Assembly (NCBI GenBank): GCA_023362775.1
Contig: JALMGJ010000006.1
Coordinates: forward strand, 14,378,501 to 14,442,500
DNA length: 64,000 nucleotides
DNA from: Charina bottae
Taxonomy: Eukaryota > Chordata > Lepidosauria > Squamata > Charinaidae
Reading direction: 5' to 3'
This document shows, one piece after another, positions 23,860-35,947 of the stretch (position 1 is the first letter of the stretch; the number at the start of each line of letters is the position of its first letter). Below the pieces are notes generated by a model. The model was given only the letters and a program-made list of their open reading frames with translations, searched no databases and was not told where the DNA came from. Made by a program: the position numbers and the translations under genes.

Positions 23860-24207
23860 ACATGGATAGTAAAAGGAAAAGGTTTTCCCCTGCACAGTCG
23901 TGTCTGACTCTAGGGGGTGGTGCTCACCTCCGTTTCTTAGCCTAAGAGTGAGCGCTGTCCGAAGACGCTTCCGCGGTCATGTAACCAGCATGACACGCAT
24001 GGAACACTGTTACCATCCCACCAAAGTGGTACCTATTTATCTACTTGCATTTGCATGCTTTCGAATTGCTAGGTTGGCAAGAGCTGGGGCAAGTGTGGGA
24101 GCTCACTCCGTCACGTGGCACTCGGGTCTCGAACCGCCGACCTTCCAATCGACAAGTCTGGCGTCTTAACCACTGAGCCATCATGCCCCCTATCAACACA
24201 TGGATAG
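23860..24207 (-). mobile_element. Sauria SINE with 10-bp target duplication
   Basis: A minus-strand SINE at 23870-24197 is flanked by acatggatag (23860-23869 and 24198-24207). The B-box region is slightly decayed (gtctcgaaccgcc). Confidence 0.93.
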
Positions 24208-24239
24208 CTGTCTCTTGCAATAATGACACATGATGCTTT

Positions 24240-26528
24240 TAATGCAACCATTAGGAGTGCCTCCAGTTTCACCCTCTTCCTTCAGTTTATTTGAACCAGT
24301 CAAGAGAAATGGTATGTATGTGGGGGGGAACATGTACTAAAGGATAGGAACTGAGGAGACAGCTATCATTTTCTGTTGATTTCCCAGTGGTGGATGCTGT
24401 AATTACCCATAACGCACCAAAGCAATATAGCTGCATCGCAGCATACTGACAAAAATGGTGGCTGTAGAAACTAGGGCAGTGTCATCTGCAGCAGGGAATT
24501 CTCAGTAACTTCCTAAGAAAGTTGGGCTTTGGGTTGGATGCAAATGACAACAAATCCTGCAATGTTGTAAACTGGAACTCATATGTTAATGGTTAGAGGG
24601 AGTAGGTTTCTCTGCTCCTAGTCTAGCACCTTAGCCACTAGACCAAACTGGCTCTCTAGATAACCACAGCTGAACTGAAAAAGCTACACAGGGTTACACT
24701 TCCTTAATAGTGAACTGTAGTGAATAGCGAACTGTCCCCCCAAAATCAGTGTGAACCACTTCCCTCTTCTTGCCAAGAAAACTATATGGGCATGTTCATG
24801 CAGTCACCAGGAATTGATAAAAGTCTCGACACAAAGGAGACTTTATTTTACAGTATGCCATCCAGAATTTCAGGAATTAAGCTCCAAACACTTGTGGTTG
24901 GTGTTCATGGCAACCCTTAATATCTTACAAATGGAGCACTGAAATATCAGATCAGACTACTCCTTTACACACACACACACACACACACACACAGAGAGAG
25001 AGACTATGTATCACTATGTCTTTTTTTTAATACTCCTTGTATTTCCTCTTACTATCTGATACACGGCAGAGCTCTTGACAGCACTCAAAATCTTTATTAA
25101 TCAGAGCAGAGGTGGTTGCTGTAGTCAGTTGGAGTATAATCCTTAAGATGCAGTCCCCCCCTTAAAAGCAGAAGAAAGCCGTTGATAGCATGCCTGACAA
25201 CAGGGTAAACAGATTATTGTGTTATTGCTGGCTGATTGCCGGAGTTATTTTGGAGCTCTATAATTCATTTAAAGAGATTTTTGACATTTATGAAATGACT
25301 TCCATAATCAACTGACAGTGCAATATCCTATAATTGTTCAATTAAAAATGACTACTAGTGCATTCATTTATTAGCAGAATCAGATAATTGTCTTGCCACT
25401 AAAGAGTACTTCACAAATGTTGCACATCGACTGAAAATGTTTGAGTAGAACTCTGCTATGCAAGAGCCAAAATCCTAGGCGTTTTTATTTTTATCCTCCA
25501 AGTGAAGGTGTAATTATTACAGGCCCCCATAGTAAATACAGCTCGGTGCAAAACTATGTTCCTGAAATTGAGTTTCCATGAGATTGATTGTGTGTGCCTG
25601 CAAGCCTTTAGAAGATGCATACGCTGCATAAAATTGGTGGCATTTGATGCTATCAAAGTTCATGCCACTATAGATCTGGTCAGTGGAAAGCAACACAACC
25701 AAAGTAGGCTCTGATGACCTCCCTCCTAATTCTTATCTATCATATTTTCTTTCCTTTTCATGGTTTCTCCTTCTAGGTGAAACTTATTAGCTATTGTAAG
25801 GTAGCTACAAATGGCTGCATTGATAAATCTGCTTTTTTAGATGATGGCCCTGCAGGATCTTACAACCTCCAACTTTCTATCAGAGCTTTCAAACATATTT
25901 TGTAGTGGCCTGAACCTCTTCTGTAGTGGTGTAACACAGCCTTTCCTTGCTGACTTGGGAATACTGGAGAGTGTCAAAGTAGGAAAGGCTCATCTAAAAG
26001 ATCATCTAAGATTTTATACTCAATCTACTTGACCTAGTAAAGTAAGTAGGGGCAGAGGAACAGATTCCGTAAGACAACCAATGAGATGTGATCAAATCTG
26101 ACACACTTACAAGGATGACAGACTATTTTCATACAAAAAGTATTACCAAAGGTGCAGCTATCTGAGTTTGTGAAGAAGCTTACATCAGAAGCTTCTCTTC
26201 ATGGTTTGAATATCAGGAACCTGGAGACATAGATTATTTCAGAGTGTACTGGGGGAATACCTTTTGCCTGCAGTGTGCTTTCACATGAACATCATAAACA
26301 TGAAGAGGTCCTTCTGAACTCCCATTTTTGCTTCTTCATTGTGGTTAACTATTGTTGCAGCGATCAAGAAGTGCAACATAGTGTATGCTCTTGCCTGATC
26401 AAAGGGCCATTTCAGATGCTAGAAAATCCTCTATGAAAGCAAGTACAATAAAGCAAATAATATAACTGGTGTAACCAACATGAGAAAGTCCCAATTCATT
26501 GTATGAGGATACATTATCCACTTATACC
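24240..26528. other. mostly unassigned; small SINE fragments
   Basis: It holds a minus-strand CORE-SINE scrap at 24612-24657, a 5S-SINE-like body at about 24755-24835 (cttgccaagaaaac, agtcaccaggaattga), and a (CA)n-(GA)n run at 24966-25003. About 25230-25450 is AT-rich and free of recognisable repeats. No gene. Confidence 0.5.
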
Positions 26529-26747
26529 CCTTACACCAGAGCTTTCCAAACTGTGTGTCGGGACACGTTAGTGTGTCGACTGCAGTGTCTGGGTGTGTCG
26601 CGGCTGCTGCTGCCTCTGAGCCCTGCCAGGATTCCATGCAGGTCCTAGTGCCTGCCTTGTGCCTTGCTGTAAGAGTGTGTCACGAAATCATGCATGTCTA
26701 AAAAGTGTGTCACCAACATGAAAAGTTTGGAAAGCTCTGCCTTACAC
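26529..26747. mobile_element. non-autonomous hAT element
   Basis: 26537-26739 begins cagagctttccaaactgtg and ends in the inverted aaagtttggaaagctctg. Perfect 8-bp duplications ccttacac flank it (26529-26536 and 26740-26747). It is related to the longer copy at 50.06 kb. Non-coding. Confidence 0.93.
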
Positions 26748-27614
26748 AGACCTTTGTCAGCAGATATGGCCTGTAACTGTATATTCTATGTGCATAATCA
26801 GATATAACTTCCTCCATATAGTTGTGTTCCTTACAACAGTACTGAAGAGCATTATCTAGCACTGAACCAGACCCAACTCACTAAATTTGACTAAGAAATA
26901 TTACAGATGGGGCTTCCACTTATGTGGATCACCTTAGCACAGTCTAATTTTTTTAGACACAAAAAAATCAAAACATAATATTATTGCATTCAGCAATTGC
27001 TGCCAGCAGAGAATCAGAGAATCAGAGAGGGAAAGCGTGCTGAATACAGCAGCATCACATAAAACACAGGGAAGATATAGGTCAGTGACAGCCCCAAATC
27101 CTCAGAGGATCTAGTTAGACTACAAGGGTGCCAAGCACATTACGAGATTGGAGAAACTACTTCTTCAGACAGAGATGTTCCTTTGAAGAACCTGATTTTA
27201 ACTAGCATTATCGCAAACCATCTGCTATGTACAATCATAAATCAATATTCCATTAAATAATCAGAAAACCAAGAAGGCAAAGAGATGATGAAGGAGGGGG
27301 GAAAAACTTGTTTGCAGTTTGTAAAAGCAAGCACTGCCAGCATCCCCTTTCCAACTATAGTGATTTTTTAAATCATCTTTCTCTCTTTATAAGGACAACC
27401 TTCCAGAATTCTTGGCTGAAGTTCATAATTTACATTCAGATAATCATAATTAAAGAAATTGAGTGCAAAGTCACCAGATGGAAGATAATGCTTCACTCGT
27501 GGTTTGTTACAGCAGGGTATTAAGTAATAAGTAGTTTCAGATTTTCACCAAGGTTTCAGTTCTCCCCTCTTCTCTCCAAAAAAAACTTTGTAGCATATAA
27601 ACTGCATTTATACT
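26748..27614. other. unassigned sequence
   Basis: No gene or repeat recognised. Confidence 0.55.
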
Positions 27615-27836
27615 ACCTAGGACAGGGGTGGGGAACTTTTTTTCTGCCAAGGGCCATTTGGATATTTATAACTGGGAACCAGGGGTGTGGGGGCGGGGCT
27701 TCTGGGATTTCCACGGACCGGGGGCCGGAGTTTGCGGGCGGGAGCCAATTGTGTGGAAGGGGTGGGGTTTTCAGGCGGGAGCCCCGCGGGCCTTATATGG
27801 CCCACAGGCCTGACGTTGCCCATCCCTGACCTAGGA
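27615..27836. mobile_element. non-autonomous hAT element
   Basis: 27623-27828 starts caggggtggggaac and ends gttgcccatccctg, with perfect 8-bp duplications acctagga (27615-27622 and 27829-27836). The interior is GC-rich with a repeated gcgggagcc motif. Same family as 34350-34615. Confidence 0.94.
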
Positions 27837-28309
27837 CAAGTAATCCTATTGTCCCTATAGGATTACTATAGAATTGCTATATAGGATTGCTTTGTTATCA
27901 TTAGCCCTAACTACCTCACTACTATTCTGCCCACACTTTCGGGGTGTCTTCAAACAAATGCTTGCTACTCATACTGAGTATTTTTTTTAATTGAAATGCA
28001 ACTGCTGCAGTGGGCTGGTTGGGACTGCATTTTTTTTAACACATACTGATTGGTGAACAGAAGTTGCCCTTCTTCCTGCTACTTCTACCTGTGTAGCCAT
28101 ATATTACAGGAGGCAAGATGGCAACACTTTGGGCAAGAAGAGTCATGATTTCTTATACACATCGACAGTCAGCCAGCCAGCCAGCCAGCCAGGAAGCACT
28201 CTCAAATCAAGCAGCATTTCTGGAGGTCATTCAAGACTAGTGGCATCTCCAAAGAGATGGACTTCCAAAGATCTCTGACTAATCATTATGAGAAGAAAGA
28301 ATCCTCTTT

Positions 28310-28806
28310 ATTTTTTATTTATTTATTTTTTTTTTATTTTATTATTGTATTTATACCCCGCCTATCCCCTCCCTAACGGAGGACTCTAGGCGGCTTACAT
28401 ACATATTGATTACATTTCATTATACATACATTTTTAATTATACAATTAACCGCGCGTTAAGGGAAGGGGTAAGGGAACCGACTCATCCATGACTACAAGT
28501 TCCACAATGCCTTGCGTCAGAGCCGGCTGCCGACGTCCTGTAGTTGGAACTGTTCTTCCGGGATCCGTCGTACCACCGCATTCCAAGATCTTCCGTTTGG
28601 TGGGCGACCCCTGACAGGACGCCAGCAAATTCTCCCACTTAAGGTGGTACCCATTTATCTACTCGCAAGGCTTTCGAACTGTTGGGTTGACAGGAGCTGG
28701 GACGAGCAACAAAAGCTCACCTCATTGCACGGGGGTTTTGAACTGCCGACCTTCCGATCGGCAGTCTACAGCTCAGCGGTTTAACCCGCTGAGCCACCAC
28801 GTCCCA
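28310..28806 (-). mobile_element. tRNA-headed SINE with L2-like 3' hairpin tail
   Basis: On the minus strand, the head has tggctcagcgggttaaac and a weak B-box, and its early body shares motifs with Sauria SINEs. A different body then ends in a hairpin gccgcctagagtcc ... ggggataggcgggg and an A/T-rich tail with AAAT units at 28310-28340. It is a distinct family from the other Sauria SINEs here. Confidence 0.75.
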
Positions 28807-28959
28807 ATAAATATTCTTACATTGATGTGTGTAGTCCAGTTATATAAGGGAAGAAGAGAACCTGAAATTTTTGTTGACTGAGTATTTAGAGGACTGAGAA
28901 CTGTGTTATGGATCATCTGAAGATTCTGATAGCAACCATGCTGCCACTGTCATTGTCTC

Positions 28960-29262
28960 TATCTCTGGAGCAGCTATCTACTTTTCCTACTGATTTAATG
29001 ATATGTGAGAAAAACCTTGAAAGTTGGGATGAAGAGATGCTGCCTAGGGAATGGTCAGATAAGAGAGGGCATAGCCTGCAGCTGCATAGTGGGTGGAGAA
29101 AGAGGCTCAGAAGGGACCCTCCCTAGCTTCCCAGGCTATAAAGGAAACGGCAGGAGATTTGTACTTTCAGACTTGCAAGTTTCTGTTAATGTAGCCTTAC
29201 AATAAAGTAGAATTATCTCATCTGGTCATGTTTCCTGTCTGGTCTACCTGGGAAGGGCGACC
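28960..29262 (+). mobile_element. LTR-like promoter fragment
   Basis: It contains TATAAAGG (29137-29144), the motif gtactttcagacttgcaag and AATAAAG (29201-29207), spaced as in an LTR promoter and R region. Two related minus-strand copies lie at 29265-29400 and about 47060-47345. No flanking internal retroviral genes are seen. Family not identified. Confidence 0.55.
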
Positions 29263-29264
29263 TC

Positions 29265-29400
29265 AAACTTGCAAGTCTGAAAGTACAAATCTCCCGCCAT
29301 CTCCTTTACAGCCTGGGAAGCTAGGGAGGGTCCCTTCTGAGCTGGTTTCTCCTCCCATTACACAGCGGCAGGCTATGGACCCTGCCTTAGAAAGATTATA
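29265..29400 (-). mobile_element. inverted copy of the same LTR-like segment
   Basis: The 77 bp at 29265-29341 mirror 29106-29182 with four mismatches, and weaker similarity extends the arms to about 120 bp. The 82-bp loop between them contains the poly(A) signal. Confidence 0.7.
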
Positions 29401-29464
29401 CCATGAGGGTAGACAATATTTGGTTAGCTGTGATCTTACAAATCACTAAATTAGAGCTGTTATG

Positions 29465-29488
29465 CAATTCTCTCCCCCCCCCCCCCCC
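29465..29488. repeat. poly(C) run
   Basis: A near-uninterrupted C homopolymer within otherwise unassigned sequence (29401-29643). Confidence 0.9.
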
Positions 29489-29643
29489 CATTCCTCAGTT
29501 GACACACGTAGTGGCTCATTTCACTAAACACATTTCTCCACTAAAGTTTTTGTCTGCCTTTCGCTTTGGGGTCACAGCTTGAGCAAGCCTGTTTTAAAGC
29601 AGCAGATCCATTGAAAAAAGGGCCACTTTATCCATCCTGTAAA

Positions 29644-29974
29644 AAGGTAAAGGTTCCCCCCGCACATTTGTGCAGTCGTGTCTGACTCTAGGGGTCGGTG
29701 CTCATCTCCGTTTGTTAGCCGAAGAGCCAGCGTTGTCCGAAGACACTTCCACGGTCATGTGGCCACATGACGCGCGCGGAACGCTGTTACCTTCTCACCG
29801 AAGTGGTACCTATTAATCTACTTGCATTTGCATGCTTTCGAATTGCTAGGTTGGCAAGAGCTGGAGCTAGTGCGGGAGCTCACTCCACACGCAGGGCTAG
29901 GGATTTGAACCTCCGAACTTGCGATCTTCCGATTGACAAGCCTGGCGTCTTGCCCGCTGAGCCACCACGCCCCA
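29644..29974 (-). mobile_element. Sauria SINE
   Basis: Minus-strand copy with an intact B-box region (gggatttgaacctcc) and the cgaattgctaggttgg body. No clear target duplication. Confidence 0.9.
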
Positions 29975-30008
29975 TATGTTGCTGTTATTGCCATGGTTAT
30001 CAAAGCAG

Positions 30009-30222
30009 CTGGTAGCACTTGACTGACTTTGAGTGATCTCAGAAAAGCAGGATTGGACCTGGCTAGTACTTGGATGAGAGATCACTAGGGAATTTGAGAG
30101 CTGAACTGGGAGGTCAAAAAAACTTCCCAGAAGAGGGCAGCGGTAAACGAACAAAATGACATGGATGTATCCATTAAGTCACCAGGAATTGAGTTCAACT
30201 TGAAGGAGACATGAAGACTATG
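30009..30222 (+). mobile_element. 5S rRNA-derived SINE
   Basis: The head resembles 5S rRNA (tgatctcagaaaagcaggat, then tggctagtacttggatgag). It is followed by a SINE body with cttcccagaagagggc and ccattaagtcaccagga, and a (GAT)n run at 30224-30263. It is a retroposed SINE rather than a 5S gene, because the head is diverged and fused to a SINE body. Confidence 0.8.
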
Positions 30223-30223
30223 G

Positions 30224-30264
<41 letters not shown>

Positions 30265-30269
30265 GCACT

Positions 30270-32416
30270 TAAGCATTTGTTTTCCTTTTAAAGATATCTT
30301 TGGGCTTGTTTTCTTCATCAGCCATGGACTTAAGCCTTGAAGGAAGGGTTGTGATAAAGGCTGTCTTGGCAAGTAGGTGATAAATAGGATTTGCATCACC
30401 TGCCTAGCTTTGCCCACCACCTGCTACACAGCCTGGATGTGGAATTAGTTCATTAACTTTCCCATATCTTCCCAGGAGTTTTTCCCTTTGCTTTTTGTTC
30501 ACCTTGGGCATTTGCGTCTTTCTTGCCTAAGAGTTAACTCCATAAGTCCAGCCTCTTTGGCTGGATTTGGTACCAAATACACACTGTGCTTGAGGCAGCA
30601 GCCTCCCCTGCGAAGGCTCAAAATCTCTCTTAAACACATTAAGCGGCCCATTTTGGATTGATAGTGCAGTAATTATTCTGCTTCACCCTAAAAACCATCC
30701 TGGGGTAATTGGCGTGGAAGGAAATTAGCCAGACTCCTCTGCCACCTGGTAGTTAAGGAATGAATCCAGGGAAAGATAAGTGAGGCAAGGGGAGGGAAAA
30801 AATCGGCACTTATTTGATTTTAATCTCGCCACTTTGCAAGCATTTAAATTGCCTTAATCAGGTGGCTGGCTTCCAGCCTGACTAGTAATCTGTTATCAAA
30901 TTTGTAACTAGATATTTTCTCCCCTAAATGTCAACATAGGCTGAGAATTGAAGGCTATTAACAGTTGTGTGAGTCTCCCTCCTAAAATTTCCCATAATCT
31001 CTGTATTAATGAACTCTTACAAATCTGTCAAATATTACATTATCGTGCCTATATGTTAGAAATCGTATTATTGAAGCAAGACTTAATGACTGGTTTATTT
31101 GTATGTACATACTGTATGTGTATCTGAAGACAGAGGGACATTCCCTCTATCCACTACTCACCTAAAACACATACACAATACATGGACAATGTCAACAATC
31201 TTAACACCAAAACCTGATTTTCTGAGGCAATAACTAGACTGTATGGAATAACCTTGATAAATGTAATTGAATTTTTCCCTCAGATAAGATTAACTAGTGG
31301 TAATTTTGAATGGGAATGTCCTGACCCTCTACAAACGAGATGTATGACGAGCTAGAGATAACCAATTTTTTCTTCTTTTCTTGGTCATTCTTTTTTTTTC
31401 CTCTTCCAAACATATACAAAAAAAAAAGGGAGGGAGGGAGGGAGGGAGACCAAAATAGTAATTTGAGGTCCATGCAGGATGAAACAATTTATGATCTAAA
31501 ATGGATTTTTGTTTGGTGAAGGGGGTGTGCGTGTCTAAACTGATTATCTCCCTATCTTCTCACTGTGTCTAATTGTGCTGAGCTTGGTTTAAAATGAGAT
31601 CAACACAATTAAACCCCAGTAGGCTTAATTAAGGGAGGGACTTAATGCTTTACAAAACAAAAAAGAAAGGGGGAGATGGGGGGTTGACTTTGGACAAATA
31701 AAGGATGAATTTTAGCTGAATCCCCTTGATTAAACCTCTCCAGATTTTGCTTCTAAAATTGCCTTTTTAAAAATGCTTTTAAATGTTTTTTCTGCAAGTT
31801 GACAGAGTTCTCTTGTTAATAGTCTTTGCATTTGTCTTCTGACCAAAATTGCTTAGGAAAGAAATAGAATATCTGCTCAGAAGAAAAAAAAATCCAAAAT
31901 CCTCTACTATTAATAAAGATGCACATTTGTGATCCCAACATTTTTGGCTAGATTCTCTGAAAAAGATTCTCCTCTATAGTACGAAGATAATTTACCATTG
32001 GTTGGTGAATGTTCATGGGAGAGAGACAGAGTATGTGACAGATCTGATTAGGCCCATTTTAACTCTTGCTCTGTCTGTCCTTGCTATACATGGCCTGCAG
32101 AAGGCTTCCCAAGAATTAATGTGGTTGTGAAAGTTAACTGGAAAAGACCTCAATGAGGCCATATTCAGAGGACTCCCTTATGGCCCATATAATGCACATT
32201 GCATTTTTAAGAACAAAGCAGTAATATTTTTTAAAAACCCACTCAAACAGGCCAACCTACACAAAGCTGATGTTTTATATTTTTTTTTTCTTGATTCTGA
32301 GCCTAAAGAGATTTAAGAGACTTGAACAGGGTGCAATCAATTCTTTTTAAAAGTGAGCAAATATTAGATTGCTCTGGTGGTTGAATGAGATTCTATTGCA
32401 GAGTATTGCTTAATGC
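30270..32416. other. repeat-poor stretch, candidate regulatory DNA
   Basis: About 2.1 kb without any recognisable transposon apart from short A-runs and a (GGGA)n tract near 31429-31448. It has TAAT/ATTA-rich and TTTGAT-like motifs, for example near 30660-30920 and 31550-31640. No coding frame of note. Conservation cannot be judged without alignment. Confidence 0.3.
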
Positions 32417-32723
32417 AGTAACTCTAGGCTGACCATATTTCCTTGAGACAAAAACGGGACCCTAACCTACCCACGGCTTGCTGGACAAAGTGGGCGTGCG
32501 TGCATGCGCACACACGCACACACACACGCACGCACACCATCTAACAAAGCCTTGCTGGCAGCGCGGTCCCTGTGGTGCCCCGGCAAACGGGGCGGGTGGG
32601 CGCTCTCTCATTGAGAATGGGACAAAATGGACATTTTTATTAAAATGACGGGACGGTCAGGAATTGTTCGAAAAACAGGACTGTCCCATTCAAAAGAGGA
32701 CGTATGGTCAGGCTAAGTAACTC
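32417..32723. mobile_element. non-autonomous hAT element
   Basis: 32425-32715 has ends taggctgaccatat and atggtcaggcta. Perfect 8-bp duplications agtaactc flank it (32417-32424 and 32716-32723). The interior includes a gc/ca alternating tract and gacgggacggtcagg-type inner repeats. Confidence 0.88.
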
Positions 32724-33354
32724 CATGTTCTCTACTCTTTCCTACCATATTCTCTAGGATTACGCAGTGGGAGAGACCATATAGTCTTAGTGACATTTCT
32801 CCTCCTCCACAAACAGCAGCCAATGAAATCCAGCACTACATTCAATTGCTCTATTGAGCACTACTTGTACACTATATCATCTTTTCCTAGCTTTAGAGCT
32901 GGAGTACAATTGACCTAGAAGCTGCTTCCTGAAAATACGGCATTCTCTTGTTTTCTGTCTAGTTAGGAGGGAAGCCAATGAAAGCCTAATGTTGCTAGTT
33001 CTTTTCTTGGATCTTGTATGTGGATACTGAGCCAGGCATTTTTAAAAACATAAAAATCTCCCAACAATGAAATTAATCGGAAAGTACAAAAGAAAAGCAG
33101 CTCACAACCATCTACTGAATAATGCAAAACTGTGCTGATTTAAATTAAGTGTCAACCTTAATGTATTGTCTACGCAGGAAGTAGAATATATGCAGACATA
33201 TGGGTATATAGTTAGCACGTCATATTTCATTGTCTATAAAGTATTTTAATTCAAGGTAAATGGGGATATATGAAATTTGAAGATTTGAAGAGACCCTGAT
33301 TATGGTTGGTGACAAATCACAATCTTCCCCGACTCCAGTATTGTTCATTTATGA
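32724..33354. other. unassigned sequence
   Basis: No gene or repeat recognised. Confidence 0.55.
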
Positions 33355-33749
33355 GAAGGCAACAACACAAGAGGTGAACTGACTGTGTTTATTAAGATCA
33401 TCTTTAGATTCAGCTAAATCTGGAACAAAAGGGAACTAGACCAAGGAACATACAATGAGTCCTCATGACATGAGTGGGTGAAACTTTTGATAAATACATC
33501 CCCCTCTTTCCAAATAAAATAACTTATTCATGGAACATTCAACACAGTTCAGTTAGTCTGTTCAGATTCTTGATTACATGTCCATTCTATCTAACTCAAA
33601 TAGTATATTAGGATATCCTTTGTCACCCTCATTCTGGCTGGCTGTTCTAAGCTTTCTGCTAATATGTTTTTAGATAGCTCTGTGTCTTTATTTTCAGATG
33701 GTACTGGAAGGATATCTTCAATTACAGTCCTGTTTTGACCCAATATAAT

Positions 33750-34345
33750 CATGGTGAGTTTTGTGATATCACTTTGGCTGGAGGCCCCCAGTATTTTGGA
33801 CCATTTGCTCTGACACTTTCATCTAGTAAGAGTGGATGAAGGGATCCTGCTCTGTCATTGAGGCAAGAATTGTGTATGTATTTTTCTTTGAGTCTTTTAT
33901 TCAATTCTATAGAATCCTTATATGGTTTCCACAGATCTACAATGTGAAGACGCATCACTGTGCTTCTCCCAAACATAGCTTGGCGAGGGACTTCTCACCT
34001 TTCAAAGGAGGTGCCCTATAGTTCATAAGAAGATGAGGATATTCTTCCACATCTCTAGCCTTTTTAAGGGGAGCCTTGATAATCCTTACACCAGCTTCTG
34101 CAATAAAACTGCTATTTAATTGTGGGTGTTGTCTCATGTTCATATCCATATACTGTGGCAAAATTTTAAAATTTAACATCTGCAAATTGTGATCCATTAT
34201 CTCGTATCACAACTTCTAGTATGCCATGTCTACCAAACTTGGTTTTGATGTGTTTAATATTTTTTGCACTAACAAGTTCCCCAGTTGATCTACTTCTAGA
34301 TAATTTGAAAGGCAATCCATTATCACAACATAATCTTTATCATGT
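33750..34345 (-). pseudogene. Ty3/gypsy integrase fragment
   Basis: Integrase inserts element DNA into the host genome. Degenerate minus-strand frames show the start of the core (DYVVIMDCLSNYLEV), then a later core part (AEAGVRIIKAPLKKA) and LLMNYRAPPLKG, which match the Ty3/gypsy order around the DDE domain. Frames are broken by stops and shifts. A hAT insertion sits immediately 5' at 34350-34615. Confidence 0.65.
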
Positions 34346-34623
34346 AGAGCAGGGGTGGGCAACGTCAGGCCCGCAGGCCGTATAAGGCCCGTGGGGCTCC
34401 TGCCTAAGGCCCGCGGGGCTCCCTCCCGCAAACCCCGCCCCTTCCACGTGATTGGCTCCTGCCCGCAAACCCCGCCCCCAGTGCTTGTGATTGGCTCCCG
34501 CCTGCAAACTCCAGCCCCCGGTCTGCGGAAATCCCAGAAACCCCCCCCCACCCCCCCAGTCCCCAGTTATAAATATCCAAATGGCCCTTGGCAGAAAAAA
34601 GGTTCCCCACCCCTGATGTAGAG
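34342..34623. mobile_element. non-autonomous hAT element inside the gypsy relic
   Basis: 34350-34615 begins caggggtgggcaacg and ends ggttccccacccctg. Perfect 8-bp duplications atgtagag flank it (34342-34349 and 34616-34623). It is related to 27623-27828 in opposite orientation. Confidence 0.94.
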
Positions 34624-35279
34624 TGAACAAGGCAAAGCCTACCTTTCCCATAGGGCCAAAGGAAAATACTCATTTCTGAAAATCTCTGCTAGCAAACTGA
34701 GATAATATGTTTGAAAACCTTAGCAATCCACGCTTCATTGTTAGAGTTTATGGTAAACCAGTAACAAAGCGTCAATAGCATGTCTTTCAGATTTCTCAGT
34801 CTCTGGATAACTTTCATGTAAATGGGCTAAAAGTGTGGACCATAACGAGTGAAGTATGATTAATACAGTAACCTCAGAAAAGCATGCCTTTCTATTCCAA
34901 AGGGTTAGATAAGAGAAACCAAAAGTGTCTACGCTCCTATGCATGTCCTCAAATTACCTAATTAACTCCCTTAAGAAGTTGTGAACCCCACCAAGTTGAC
35001 CAGACCAGGAATCAACTCCACAGGAAGGATAAGACTACTTTTATTGAGATTGGCTATAATGACAGAATCTTGCAAGCTTCATTGTCCTGTACTTCCTCCC
35101 TTTCTTATACCAATCTGAATTAGGGAGGTATCTGTCTGAGCCGCTTCTGCATATTTTCTGCTTATTTTGGACTTAAGCTATGTTTTTCTCCTCACCACTT
35201 TGGTAACAGATCTGGTCTATCTCTGCCATGATCATCTTCCTTACTCTCCACAGAGTAAGGAAGAGTAAGAAACCACTGT

Positions 35280-35485
35280 TTAGTTTCACATCTGTTGCAA
35301 ATTCTTCAATGATCTCATACTCCTTCTGTAGTCAGGGTCTAAAAACAAACCGTTCATATGTTACATTGTTTTGTGGCACACAGTAGTGCTCAAATTTCTC
35401 AAGTATCACAGACGTTTTTGTGACAGTGTTGCCATTGGCCTTCTGTATAACCAGGAAGCTTCTGTTCTGGTGGTAGTTTCAGAGC
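35280..35485 (-). pseudogene. Ty3/gypsy gag-like fragment
   Basis: Minus-strand translation shows EKFEHYCVPQNNVTYERFVF followed by a stop and then QKEYEIIEEFATDVK. This resembles the gag region of K02A2.6-like Ty3/gypsy elements (family pattern F..YC.P..N.TYER..F). It is too short and broken to be functional. Confidence 0.6.
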
Positions 35486-35588
35486 ATCCAGAGGCACTAT
35501 TCTCTACTCCTGCTCAGTAATGTTGCAATTGGCCTTGTATGGTTTAACTGTGCAGTAGTAGTCCCACTTTCTTCTTTTAACGAACTAG

Positions 35589-35947
35589 TAGAAGGTGGAT
35601 GTGGATAGGGGCGTGGTGGTTCAGCGGGTAAGACGCCAGGCTTGTCGATCGGAAGATCACAAGTTCGGAGGTTCGAATCCCTAGCCCCGGTGCGGAGTGA
35701 GCTCCCGCACTAGCTCCAGCTCTTGCCAACCTAGCAATTCGAAAGCATGCAAATGCAAGTAGATGAATAGGTACCACTTTGGTGGGATGGTAACAGCATT
35801 CCGCGCGAGTCATGCGGCCACATCACCGTGGAAGCATCTTCGGACAACGCTGGCTCTTCAGCTAACAAACAGAGATGAGCACCGCCCCATAGAGTTGGAC
35901 ACGACTGCACAAATGTGCGGAGGGAACCTTTACCTAGAAGGTGGATG
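35589..35947 (+). mobile_element. Sauria SINE with 13-bp target duplication
   Basis: The SINE at about 35608-35934 has an A-box, a perfect B-box ggttcgaatcc and a short tail. Direct repeats tagaaggtggatg lie at 35589-35601 and 35935-35947. It is inserted between the putative LTR and gag of the gypsy relic. Confidence 0.93.

Noticed and set aside
30030..30110. 5S rRNA gene
   Set aside because: It is diverged, lacks the full 120-nt sequence and is fused to a SINE body followed by a (GAT)n tail.
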